From positions 515,130,986 to 515,194,985 of the forward strand of contig JASDDO010000019.1 of the NCBI GenBank assembly GCA_030015575.1: a DNA stretch of 64,000 bases. The letters run 5' to 3'. Shown here piece after piece: positions 44,204 through 57,171 of this stretch. Source of the DNA: Agapanthus africanus (Eukaryota; Streptophyta; Magnoliopsida; Asparagales; Amaryllidaceae). Each line of letters starts with the position of its first letter. The first letter of the stretch is position 1. Position numbers and translations under genes: made by a program. The notes below the pieces were generated by a model that was given only the letters and a program-made list of their open reading frames with translations, had not been told where the DNA came from and made no database searches.

Positions 44204-47200
44204 TGTCACAGCCCGAAATATTAGCTCATGACCAGCACTTAAATCACGCAACGTCTAAAGGCGTAACGTAATCCAAGTAAGCTGAAACCAAGAAATCTAA
44301 ACCTTTTAAAGAAATAAAAGAGGTGCAGTTTGAAATAAGGTATTATGAAGAAAAGTGTTTTCTTAAATGCATAGAAAAGGGAACATGAAAAAATGCAAGT
44401 CTATCCTACTTTTTGTAAAACATGTTCGTCTTTTAAAAATTTAGGCAGCACCTCCTTTGAATATTTTGATCCAAAACCATAAATATATGATAATATAAAA
44501 GGCATTCCTAAGCGGGAGCTAGCTCTTCGCCAAATGGCGGATTCACAACTACGAAATTAATAATTAAGTATACGACGCCCAACGGCGAAGATCAACACAA
44601 AAGATAATAAATAAAGCAGGACATCAACCCAAACGCGAATATAAAACCCATCGCTCAAATCTCGCAACTGCAAGTCTTGCTAAGTCTCAATACTTATACA
44701 AATACTAGTTTTGATTGATGGAGTTGACTAGATACAGTAGAAAATATAAATACAATTGTAGCAGGATCCGATATGTACCACCTACCAAAGCAAATCACCT
44801 AAAAGCAAGCAGTGTACCAACGATGCCGCTACCAATCCATGCGGTCAACTTGCAATAACTGTGGCACGACGGGGTTGAGTTGCCAACTCATGAGTAGAAA
44901 ACATCATCTGATAGAATCGAATAAAATAACGATTTCCTAGGTCAACTATATCATAAAGGTAATACTATGATATCTAGGGTGACCGTATGCAAGTATGTGC
45001 CAATAATAAATAAATGCAAGTATGCAAGTGGATATCATCCAATAATATAATCAATGTCAATATACATGTGGATCTCGTCGACTCGAAACATCGTAATAGC
45101 ATATGCATGTAAATATATGAGGATATCAAGAATGTGTGTGCCCATCAATAACACACCAAAACATGTAACCTGAGTGTCCAACACCGACACTCGAAATATC
45201 ATGAAACTCGTGTCCAGCATCGACACGTAAATCCTCATATCTCAGGCTCCGGCTATCCGGATTGGCCTATATCCATCTCATGACTCCGGTCGGTATCCTC
45301 CGGATAACCGCCAGGTCCAAACACTATCACCGGTAGGCAGTGGTCTCTCTACCGGGCTCAACGCCATCATCTTCGACCTTCTCGTCCCGGGTACCATACC
45401 GGGTCAACCATGCACCCGCAGACGGTTCCTCCTCCTTCTCGAATTAGGTGCATGATATCGCTCAAGAGCCGAGAAAACTCATGGTGGACTATACAAATAT
45501 CATATCAAGAGATACCGGGTTTTTAAAACAATACATACTTTCTTTTGAAATAACCACGGTTCTCAAATTCAGAAATCTCATGAAAACAGCATATCTCAAT
45601 GTGTATAATCATAAAGCATGATGTATGCAACATATAATAAAAATATTAGCATATCTGTATATAATGCAACATGGGACAGCAATATGCACATATCAAGGGA
45701 AAATCGCTCTTTTAAAATGAATCCAGTTTTAAAATATATACTACGGTTTCCAATTTCTCCAAGGTCAAATGCAACATCGTATAAAAGTGTATATGCAACT
45801 ATAGCAAGTAAACTATGCAAAGAGTCATATCATGATGCAGCAATTCTACTGTGTAGTGACATGGCAATTATCGATGAAGAAATGTGTGAGCCGGCAAATC
45901 TGTGTAAGTGTGACATACGCATCAACGATAATGGTGCAGGTGTACTAGCACAGGTATATGAAATGCAATGATAATGACATGAATGTAGCATAAAGTAAAT
46001 CGACAGCCAAAAGGTAAAAGGTATACGTATCTAACATGACCGAGTCGGTGAATATATCAATCGGCCTCCTCTAGTCAAGGGTAAGGATCAATCATCAATA
46101 ACTCATCGCGTACGATAACTCATCGTACGGCGTCACTAAAAAGTTTGGGATCCTGACAACCTATATGACAAGGTGGGTACGGACCTCACGTCTCGTACAG
46201 CTTATCATTCGAGATTTATAACATTATCCATATATATACCTATCTCTCAGGTCACATCCGTATCAAACTCATATCATGGGACCGACAAAGGTATCAATTA
46301 TCACATATCGACTCGCATCCGTATAACAACATATCATCAGGTCATCTTATCAATCTAAAGTCGTATAATATAAACCTCATGTTATACCACTATAATCTCT
46401 TATAGGTTCTCTTTACAACTACTTATCTATATCTATCATATCTTGTCACCTAAACCCTAAGCTATACTTTTATGTCATGGTATATGTTATCTCCTATTAA
46501 TTCTATAACCCTATTCCTAACTTTCTAATATGGTTTCTTTAGCCATATCCTATAGTTATCTATTCTAGGGTTCCTTAACCGTATTCTATAAATCGGTTCC
46601 ATCAAAACTTGCGGGGGTGCTATATGCCATCCATCCGACTTCCCCCGTAGATATAGATCTAGTCACCTTGATCCTTGCTCGCCGAAGTCGATGACGCCAT
46701 GCTCCATCATATCGGAATCCACGCGAAGGTACCTACAATATCAACACATATCGAAATGCTATTAAAATCGAGTTCGGAAAACCAATACGGCACACAGTGC
46801 ACTTATAGGTTAGAAGCTATAGCCTACACATGTAAAACAATCAAACAACCCTTGTTGTTGACGTACAAACACCCAACAACCAAACACAAATCCAAATAAC
46901 AAAACCTATGTTTATAAAATATGGAAAACATAACCAAAAGCACCCCAATGTGCTCCCAGATTTCACCCTAGGCCAAACTAAGGGATTTTTCACATATAGG
47001 AGGTCTAATTAACATATATAGGAGCTATGAACCAAGAACCACACATATTCACCATGACCAGGCCGCAAACTGTGGCCTGGGGGAATTAATCTGCGGCCAT
47101 GAAGTGGGGGGAGGGGCTCAGGTTTCAGGAGGTGATTCATGGTTGCCTGCACGTCTCATGGTCCAGGGAACTTTATTTACAAAGGTCCCGGGTCATCCCA

Positions 47201-47580
47201 GATCTCTAAATACCATCGCTAAATCCACAAAAACCTGATACCGGCAACTCTAAAGTCCGTATTTGAGGGTTTGGTCACTGGTCCAGGTCAAGAATCGATC
47301 TCTAGAGTCTTGTAAACAGCCACTAGGCATCACCCAATCCCCACAACACTCAAACCCTTTTCTAGGAATTTCTAACTTCACCATTTCACACTAAATCAAC
47401 TCCTAACTATATTAGAATGCTAGGAAAACATAAACTAAACTAAGTGAAGGGAATTTTACCTCATTTGGGCAACCCAAGAATAACCGTAGTTGTCCCAAGT
47501 CATCAAAATCCAACTTTTCTTGGTCCATTTTGTAGAGGATGAAGAGGGGGTCATTATTTATGAAAGGGGTTTAGGGTTTT
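44204..47580 (-). repeat. F2: long LTR of a probable gypsy-like element
   Basis: Starts TGTCACAGCCCG next to a PBS. It shares with F3, in the same order: TTGCCAACTC, GGTATCCTCCGGAT, GGGTACCATACCGGG, GTGTGAGCCGGCAAAT and GCCATCCATCCGACTT. Homology to F3 fades near 46.9 kb; the true right edge may be there or at 47580. It contains a hairpin at 45867-45932. Open frames (e.g. 45618-45971) overlap the hairpin and are not conserved in F3. Confidence 0.6.
45867..45932. other. Conserved LTR hairpin, F2 copy
   Basis: ATTATCGATGA pairs with TCAACGATAAT (one mismatch) around a loop with TGTGTGAGCCGGCAAAT. Compare 49164-49229. Confidence 0.55.
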
Positions 47581-50500
47581 TGTCACGACCCGAAAGTACG
47601 GAACGTGACCGGCACTTAGATTACGAAGCGTCTAGAGGCGCAACGTAACCTAATTAAGCCGAAGCCCAGAAATCTAAACCATAAAGAGAAGAAGAAGTAA
47701 AGGAAAACATATAGAAAAACAAGTTTAAAAACAAGATCAAATTTTCTCAAAAATTTCGGCAGAGTCTCCTTTATAAAAACTAGCCCCAAACGGATACAAA
47801 CAAGTATAAATACATATAAACAATAAAAAGGCATCCCCAAGCGGGAGTTAGCTCTACGCCAACAGGCGGAAACAACCATACCAATGCACAATAGTATACA
47901 ACGCCAAAGGCGAGGCTCAAAACTTAAAAGAAAACAAATCCACCAGATACCATAATAATACAAGCGCGAGTCTAAGGTCGAAATAATAACTGGTCCAGTA
48001 AACTAATAAGTAATACAAGTTTGGTTGATGGAGCTTCTAGATACAATTGAAATAATAAAAGTACAATGGCGGTCCAGATACAAGTGAACCAACCTACCAT
48101 GCAAATCACCCTGAATGAAAAGATGTGCCAGCAAGCTGCCAGGAAAACCTGTACATCGAACCTGTAATAAAATTTGGCACAACGGGGGTGAGTTGCCAAC
48201 TCGTGAGTAGAAGATATCTGCGAAAAGAAATCGAATGCACGACGCTATCCTAGGTCATAATAATATACTAATATACTACTAGTCATCAAGTAAAGACAGA
48301 ATAATAAGCTACGTGTAAGTGCAAATGCTCCATGCTCGTGTCAGTGCCTCAGATAGTACTATGTCATGTGAATGAGTATGCATGCACCATGAATGTAAAA
48401 TAACCAATCCTGAAATCTAGATATATCCGTATAAGAAATCTTTAGCTTTTATCATGGTAAAATGTATATAGAAATCTGAAATATCAACGATGAATCCATG
48501 GAAATCCGTGTCAAGCATCGACACAAAACATGTAAATCTCAAGTCTCAATACCTCATAATCTCAATGTCTCATAGTCTCAATATCTCGGGCTCCGTCAGT
48601 CCGGATCGGCCCATATCATCAAATCTCACGACAACGATCGGTATCCTCCGGATATCCGCCGCGCCAGACATCACCGGTAGGTAGTCTTCCCCTGCCAGGC
48701 TCATCGTCTACAACTCGATCTTCTTGCCCCGGGGTACCATACCGGGCCCACCATATACCCGAGATGATTCATCCACTCCTCAAATCGGGTCTCGAAATCC
48801 AACATAAAACATGAAATCTCATGGTGGACGACACATACATCACGAGAAAACCGCATCTTATGTTTTAAAAAGAGAGGAAGAGAGAGAGAGAAGTTTTTTA
48901 TATATTCTTGCGGTTTTCCCCAAAAATCCAGAAATCTCATAGAAATCCAAAATCCCAAAATCATGAGTAAGTATATGATAAGTGTCGGCATATGCCCCAT
49001 AATACTGCATGATAACATGAAAGTGCGAATGCATGAAATGTCTAAGTAATAAATACCATGTCTATACTAACACCAGAGAGTAATCACAACATTATATCGA
49101 TCTAGCTGTTAGCTGATTGTATCAATAAAAGATAATATGATCTAAAGTGTACGTGACATAGCAATTACCGATGATGATGTGTGTGAGCCGGCAAATAAGT
49201 GTGCGTGGAATATGCGTATCATCGGTAATGGTGCTGGTGTCCTAACAGGCAAAGTTTTATACCGATTATAGAAACATATGTATGAACATGCAAAATTATG
49301 ATTACGGTATGAATGTAAAGACGGATGTGTAATAACCACTCATCTATGATATACAAGTATAACTACAACTATATGACTCGAGCCTAAACTAGTGTCCATC
49401 TAACCTCCTAAGAAACTAGTCAATAAGAAACAAGAGTCCACCTAAGGTCTGAATCCATATCTCTAATAGTCGGTGATCCAGCCTCAATAGCGTCACGTAC
49501 GTAGTACGGCTTTCTCGAATCAAGAGTGCGGATCAATCATCATATTTATGCCTCGTACAGTAAAATCCATCGTACGGTATCCCAATATCGAGGTACGGGT
49601 CAAGTATCACCTACGTGTCTCATCATTCGTATAATATCATCATCAACACATGTCAAGATCAAGGTGCTATGCTGTAATCGCATACATCAATCATATATCA
49701 TTGCCAGCATAAATATACATCGTTAGTTTGTCCTCAGAAATAACATGTCATATGTATCATATTGTGATTAAGTCACACTTAAATCATATCGTAATCAGGT
49801 CACACACATATGATATCGAAATCAAGTCACCCATATATGATATTGTAATCATGTCACACCTATATGATGTCGTAATCAAGTCACACATATATCATATCAG
49901 AATTTCAGGCACAGGTTACGGTCCGGGTTCTATTTTAGAGTCCCATGTACTTTAATATCATCACCACCCTTTATTATTGTTCATGTATACAAATCCATTA
50001 TCTCATTTTCTAATGATCCACTAACATCATAACACGACTGTATAGCCAAGAATCACGGCATCAGCCCAGTTATATTGTTTCATCCCCGTGTATTATATCA
50101 CATCCTTGTATCACATATACGTATTGTGTATATATATACCTACACCTAGTCCTATATATATATACACATACACGTATACACCACGTCGAGTCCCAATGTG
50201 TGCGTGTGCGTGTATCTACCTGAAACCTACGAATCTCCTCCATGATATTCATCCTCTGGTAAGGTCTTCCTAAATCAATCTAGTCCAACCTAAGGTCACT
50301 ACTAGGGTCCTACTCACCGAAATTCTAAGGTCACATCTGGCTTCCTAAAGACAATAAGTATCTATTCCTATTCTACGTTTGCGGGGGTGCTAAACGCCAT
50401 CCATCCGACTTCCCCCCGTAGATATACATCTACTCACCTGGTCCTTGTCTGCTGAAAATGATGTCGCTGTCCTCTTCTTCATCATCCGAAGTCCACGTGA

Positions 50501-52788
50501 GGGGTACCTATACGCAAACATATATAACATTGTAAACTGAATCACGGACAAAATCAAAACGACGCACGAAACGCGCATAGGTTAAAACCTATGTCCCGCT
50601 CATGCAAAAGAACCATATACCGCTCGATATCGGCTTACAAACGCCGATTGATCGAGATAAACATCAACAAACAACTTGTAGTTTAAAAATTCATTACTTA
50701 TAATATAAAATATGATTTAATCCATCGAAACCCTAAAAATCGATCAAATCGTCCGATTTCGTAAAACCCGAAAATGCCAATTTACCGTTTTACTTCAAAC
50801 TTGATGTTTAAATGAAACTAATGGTCGTAATACATATTAAATATCATAACTAGATTATACAAACCACTACTATATTTTTATTAAACAAATTTGTATTAAT
50901 TTGGAATTTCTAGTTTGCAACCTTTATCAGTTTTCAACATCTTACAAGCAAAATTCCACAATTCCACAATTAAACTTGATTTTACATGAATTAATGTATT
51001 AAACTACAATTCATGATGACAATAATATAATGAAACCATAAATTAGATTTTAGATCTCATTCATTTAAGAATTTCTAAAATCTAGTTAACAAAATAGCAT
51101 TTTTCTCACAATTTCTCAATTATCAATAAAAACTAGTAACCAAATTAAGTTTTTCATTCCACTAACAAGTTAATACTCTCATTAAAACACAATATAGTGA
51201 TAAAAATATAAATTATAATTTATTAACACCAATATATATGTTTTATAGAAACCTAGTTTGCAAAAATATTTAATTTAAACAATTTTAAATGAACAAATTA
51301 TAATTCAACAACCAAGCAAGATTTTCCAATGCTAAAAGTGTTAAACTAATTATTATAACCCTACTTAATTTATAAAAACCATAACTTGATTTTACAAACC
51401 CTAACTTGAATTTTAAAACTTGTAAATAGAATTAATTTATTAAATCTAAACATGCTTAAATGAAACATCTAATAACAATAAATCAAAAGAATAAGATTTA
51501 TACCTCCACACATGAAATCCAAACATGAAAATAAGCCTCCAAAATAATGGTTTCCATCTCCAAGATCCATGCTAAATAGGTTAAAGAATATTGGATAAAG
51601 ATTGAATATGGATTTTGAGATTTATTTTAGAATTTTTGATGGAATTTTGTTGATTTTTTATGCAAAGTGAAGTGGATGGATTTTTTGGGGCAGCCATGGG
51701 GAGTAGGCCGGCCACACCATGGAGGAGAGGGAGAGAAAGAAAAGAGTGTGAATGGTGTAGAAACTTCCTTCATCATTTTCCTTCTTTATGTCATTTCAAC
51801 TTTTATTCATTTTCTTTTTCTTTTTCAAAAACAAAACTAATTTCTAGAAACCACTTGAATTTTTAAGCGAGGGGGCTTCCAAGGCTGGCCAAAATAGTGT
51901 GAGGGAGTAAAATAGAGTGTAGGTGTTGTTTGGGAAAAAGATAAAAGTTGTACCCCGCTCCATTTGCACTAATTTCACCGAAAAAAGCCTTTTTCTTCGA
52001 TATTTTCTAACACCGGTTAACAACCCCATTTCAATTCAAAAACCACATGTTAAAATTTTGTTTAATGTGTTATGATGCAAAAAATTTGTTTCAACTCATT
52101 CCAGTTTGTAATTTTCCCGAATTAAATGTATTAGTGACGGCTTAAAATAATATTAAAATAATTAATTTCGGAAAAATTTTCAGAAATTTTGAAATTTCAC
52201 CAGTGGCTCAATAAAAACCAAATACTAGCAATTACATAGCTGGAATATGTATATTTAATTTTAAAATAAAGATATTTGTATTTTGACTTTTTACATAAAA
52301 CCCCCTCATTTTACCGATTTTCCGAAATTTCACCAAAACGATTTTCAAAACGTTACAATTTTGGTAAGGATTTTGAGATGAATTCATGGGATGAAGGTGG
52401 AGGGAAACTTGAGGATGAAGGTGATGGAAAAATAATGGGGAGGAGTTATGATGGCTGCCCTCTCTCTCTCTTCCTCTTTTTCTCACCCTCACTATCACTC
52501 TTTTACTCTTCTACCCTTCTCAATTTTTTTCTTTTAATTTTTTTTAAAACCAACTCACATAATACCAAAAAAAACATAAGAAATAACATGTAATCAAAAT
52601 GTAACATGACATGGTGCACTGACCATGGAAAACTTTAGAAACACGGATTTGGCCTAATCGTGATTAGCATTGCACTAATCGGGTTTTTATCCAAAATGTA
52701 TATAATAAATTTTAAAAATGCCAAATCCGATAAATATATATTTAAATGAATAAAATCATTTTAATTTTCAATTATTTCACAATTATTG
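47581..52788 (-). repeat. F3: second long LTR and AT-rich flank
   Basis: Edge TGTCACGACCCG at 47581 with no PBS on its left, so a 3' LTR end or a solo LTR. Clear homology to F2 runs to about 50.65 kb; from 50.7 to 52.8 kb the sequence is AT-rich and unique in this window, with a GA-rich patch near 51720 and CT-rich near 52460. The right boundary is not visible. No protein domain was found; short frames at 51660-51866 and 52276-52593 have no support. Confidence 0.5.
49164..49229. other. Conserved LTR hairpin, F3 copy
   Basis: Perfect 12-bp arms ATTACCGATGAT (49164-49175) and ATCATCGGTAAT (49218-49229) around a loop with GTGTGAGCCGGCAAAT. In F2 one pair is T-A instead of C-G, changed on both arms. 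Confidence 0.6.
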
Positions 52789-52898
52789 GTATATATTTAT
52801 ACCTTTTTACTAAAACCCCAATTTCGCAAATCGGGTAGTTTTCGCGAAATATATTTTTTTAATATTAAATTCCAAAAATAAAATTTTATATTTTCTGA

Positions 52899-53050
52899 GT
52901 GCTATATGGGATATAACATGAACACTGGAGTGCTATATGGGATATAACATGAACACTAGATATTAAATTCCAAAATAATTTAATATTAATTGTTAAAAAA
53001 AATTTTAAACAAGTACTGAGTGATATATGGGATATAACATGAACACTGCA
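52899..53050 (+). repeat. Three copies of a 28-bp unit
   Basis: GAGTGCTATATGGGATATAA followed by CATGAACACT occurs at 52899 and 52930 in tandem, and once more with GTGATATATG at about 53018. It matches the single stretch upstream of the hairpin in C's leader, so it is a local duplication within G's leader. Confidence 0.75.
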
Positions 53051-54114
53051 GAAATTTGAGGCATTTCAGAGAAAATTTGGCCGGCCACCCCCCCATCTCG
53101 GGCCAAATCCGAGCACCCCCCATCAATTTTTTTCAGTGTTCCAATGACTCGGTTTTGGTGTTTCAGGTGTTGTTTGTTTTTTTTGCTAATTTTGCATATG
53201 ATGTAATCTTACACTATAAGCAATTCGGAGTGTTTCGTATTCGTAATTTTCACAATGTTTTGGGTTATTCGCATATTGTCTAGACGAATTTAGAAAGTTC
53301 GATCGAATGTCAAAAACCCGTTTTTCCAAGTTTAACGTATTCGGAAAAATATGCAAGTGATTCTGTGGACCCTCTAGAAGAATGAAACCTTAACTAGATT
53401 ATGTTGCCGTCAGAACTACCACTAAACCCTAGGGTTTGTGGTAGTTCGGCGTTGTCACATGTGAGGCATTGGTTTGACCCTTCTACGGCTGGTTCATAGG
53501 TACTATGGCATCTTCTGGGTATTATTGAACTGTGCTCAAGTGTTGAGCTGTCGGAAAATTGTGGGATTTTGATGAATCGATTGAAAAGTTTAATGTCGTC
53601 CGGATATTATGTGATGGGATACAATATTTAGAATCTACAAATATTGTTATGAGATAACTATTTCGAATCTTATAAATCTAGCAATTTAGTCTCAGATGAT
53701 CGGTTGCTACGGGATTTTGATGAGATCAAAAGTCCATCGCAATCACGTAGTGTATGCGGATACTTGCCGGGTAAATTTAATAGATAGCCACGCCCCATAG
53801 CCCCAACCAAATGACTGTAGGAGAACCCCATCGCTAAAAGTATCCGTTCGGGTGCTCGCAGCAGCGGTGTTTCGCCTTAGTGCACTTCATCGACGGCATC
53901 GGGGGTGCGGCCGTCTACTAAAGTTTCCGACGAGCATTCGATTAGGATGTCGGGAATCTTGTTGAATTGCCCGACTTGATATTGAAAAGTGTTTTTGAGA
54001 TCGAGACTAAAATGCAGGGTTTATAATTGTTAGGCATGTAATGTCTAAGGAATTCATTTGGTTAGGCATGTGGTGTCTAAGATGGTTGCGGATTCTAACT
54101 GTTGTAGTTTTCAC
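52960..54114 (+). other. Element G leader, first part
   Basis: Collinear with C's leader. Holds a hairpin ATTTGGCC / GGCCAAAT (about 53074-53106) at the place of the GC-rich hairpin, and a perfect 10-bp hairpin GAACTACCAC / GTGGTAGTTC (53413-53447). Ends with TTCAC at 54110-54114. Non-coding. Confidence 0.72.
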
Positions 54115-56228
54115 TGTTGGTCATAGTGTCCTCAAAGTCAATTATTGGATCGCGGGCACGTGATTGCAATGATTGAGGAGGACCTATACCGGTAGTACAG
54201 TCTTACTCGAGATGATAGTATGCTATCTGGTTTGCCTTTATCAGTCGTGTACAGGTTCAGGTGACTGATCACTGTTACACGTTGATAGAGCCCTTAGGAT
54301 ATTTCTTGACTACCAACAGCATGATGGCGATCATTACGTGAGAGTTGGGTAGTCTATAAGCACATCCTTAATTGTGGTCCCTAGTCGTAGGAGTTTCGAG
54401 ACAGGGTATCGATTCTCCGGAGTAGACTAGTGTATATAGTCGAGACCCCGACGAGGGGCGGTGGCCGGTCTCACAAGCCACTGGTGTCAGTTGGATCACC
54501 TAAGATGTATACAGGTGCTCATTAGGTTATGAGTACACCGGACAGGACTCGCCGGGAACCTGCTAGTTGGTATTATACCTATCGTCAGATAGCAGTTCCC
54601 TGGTGACATGTGTACAGGTTAGTTCATCGACCTGAGGTCGTCATTTGTCTCGTGTGAGTTCCCACTGTGCTTTGATTTCTACCCTACCACGGCTCAAAAG
54701 AGTCGTGCAAACAGGTATTTTTTGGGTACAGTCCCGAGCCACATGGAGGCAAGTGAGCGGTTCAGCAGTGGATTCGTCTCTCCCGGTATTGGGGGTGAGA
54801 TCGCGCTGTGTCTAGGAGAGCCATTACACAAATCCTCGGCCGAGGTAGGAGATTTACTGGTAGGTACTCCAGTAGTATCTCATGGTGTTCTGGGCTACAC
54901 TCCGACACGACTTATACCGCTATTGGGGGTCTGATGTTACCAACCCCCTAGGCCGATATGCGATACACATAGACGAACGGACCGGACTGTATGTATATTG
55001 TCACTGTTAGGCTCAGTAGGGTTCCAGGATGAGTTCGCTCATCGGCTTCCCTTGAGGTCAGTACATAAACAACCGTTACGCACAGCTTGTGCCGCTGACG
55101 GTTCGTGGTTAAACCCACTGCCAGCGTACTGAGGAGTCATTAGAGTCCCTCACAGATAGTTTCCCAAGTTCGGGCGAAACGTTGTAGAGGCCGTATGGTT
55201 TTATGGCAGGGTTCGGAAAATGCACATGCGTTTACGCACGTGTCATATTTCGGGCAGATAATACTGGTGGGCTTTGGTTTAAGCCGGATCTAAGTATTAT
55301 ACTGTGTAGATATAATATCTTTGTCTCAGTTGCATTTGTATTCGGTCATAATACAAATGCGGGTATGTTTATACTGTTACGGGGTTATCCTGAAATTCGT
55401 TTCGGGATCGCTTTAGGAAGTTGCCAGTTTCCAGTTTTCTATCACCCGTCTTAAACATTCGGTTTAATGCGGATTTATCTTTTCTTCTTTTGGGTGAGTC
55501 ATGAGGGTGAGTCATGAGGAAGCTTCTTGATTTGGTGACTAGGTTTATGAGTCACCATTTTGCATTAATGGTTGATGACTAGGATTAGTGATTCATTGTT
55601 TGCATTGATTGTTTTGATGAGGTGTTTAAATGAGTCACCCTTTGCATTAATTCCTTTAGAAGATAAGCTTCACTTATGGTCACCCTTCCTCCTACACTCA
55701 CCCCCCCACCTCATATATTGGCCGGTCATTTCTTGTGGAGGTATGATGGTTGTTGATTTGAAAAAAGATTATAGTTTTGGATTCATGGAAATTAGATAGC
55801 AAAATTTCTCATTTCATTTCAATCCAAAAGGCAACTTCATTAACCGTTCATCCATAGCTTTGGATGTAACGAGACAAAGTGTTCTACTCATTCTCTACAT
55901 CAATCTTGGTCATCTCTTTTGGCAAACTTGATGACCGAGTTGCCTCGGGTCAGAGGCGGGAGCCCGTTTAAAGATCCGTTGACGTGGTGCCACCTGGACG
56001 AGGAGACCGGAGATCGAGCGAGATCGGAGCAGCCGAAACAAAGCGTGGGATGATGGTTAAAGACAGAAGGACTTGGATCGTTCGGTATAACACTTCTACC
56101 CACTTTGTAGTTTGTTAGTTTGGCAATAATGGCAGATCCGGGTTATAGTATGCAATAGCGCCAGTTAAAAAGTTTTTGTTCCGCATTTGGCGTCTGAAAG
56201 ACGGCCGGGGCGCTACCGTGTAGTTACA
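54115..56228 (+). repeat. Solo LTR in element G's leader (2114 bp)
   Basis: Starts TGTTGGTCATAG, ends GTAGTTACA, and is flanked by TTCAC on both sides (54110-54114, 56229-56233). No internal element sequence remains, so it is a solo LTR left by recombination between two LTRs. Closest in the window to D's LTR. G's leader reads straight across when it is removed (GTTTTCAC then TTTCTTTTCTG). Confidence 0.9.
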
Positions 56229-57171
56229 TTCACTTTCTTTTCTGCGACCATAAGTGTAATATGTGGTGTATCACCGGTTTTGTTTCTATATGACAATGAA
56301 AATTGGGATACACATATTTACTTACGTTGATGACATGTGATGTAATGTGTTTCTATGATATGTTATATTGGATCGTCGTGTTTGAATAGCCGGGGGTTTT
56401 ATGTGAGATTAGAGTTTTTATTTTCATTCATGTAAAATTCATTGTATGTATATTCTTTTATTGGGGCACTTCCGGGTTGAGGATGATGTCACCATTGTAT
56501 ATTATTTACTTTTCCGCATTAAGATAGACCCAAGGCGGGGAGCACAAGTAACCGGGTTCTAGGGTCCAGAGAGAGACCATCTCGAGGCGTCGAGACCGGG
56601 TCTCCTAACTCTAGAATTGGCAGGGTTTCTTTCCACTCACGTAGGGGTCTAGGGATGTGGATTTGGCTATTCATCACGACCGTGGAATCCGTGTTTTATA
56701 CAGGCTTAAAATAAAACCCGGAAATCCTAGTATATCCAATATTTCGTATGTTGTTTTCTGCTGCGATATCTGTGATGTGATCATTCGATATATATGTTGA
56801 GATAGATACTGGATACAGTATATGTAATATATTATATAGACGTTGCTTATGTTTTACACCCGCGCTAGCACTGCCCCGCTCTGCCGTTAGTTACCTAACC
56901 TAACGGTGCATGAGGGGGCATCGAGGCGAATGTGGATGGCATAAGCGTACGTTGTATTTATCCGTGATTTTTAGGTAACTTAAAATGATGGGACTTCATT
57001 AATGATATTAATGAAATAAAAGAAACCTAAAGATGTTGTAGAAACTTGTCTCAAAAACTGGTAGTTCTAGTTCTTGCTTTGCATAGCGGTATTCCTTGTA
57101 GAATATCCAACACCTTATTCGATAAGGAAAGAGCCGAGATCCATTCACCGGGAGTGACCACTTTAGCAATA
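56229..57171 (+). other. Element G leader, second part
   Basis: Contains the splice-donor-like site in mutated form (ATAAGT at 56250), the long-arm hairpin at 56839-56953 and a single 103-bp unit at 57073-57171. Non-coding. Confidence 0.7.

Noticed and set aside
45618..45971. 117-codon frame in F2
   Set aside because: It covers the conserved hairpin, is not open in F3 and has no domain.
47616..47963. 115-codon hydrophobic minus-strand frame in F3
   Set aside because: Inside the LTR and not open in F1 or F2. Low-complexity hydrophobic residues from T-rich sequence.
51660..52593. Possible host gene with GA-rich 5' part in the F3 flank
   Set aside because: Short frames only, no splice-linked exons or domain. 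AT-rich sequence without support.
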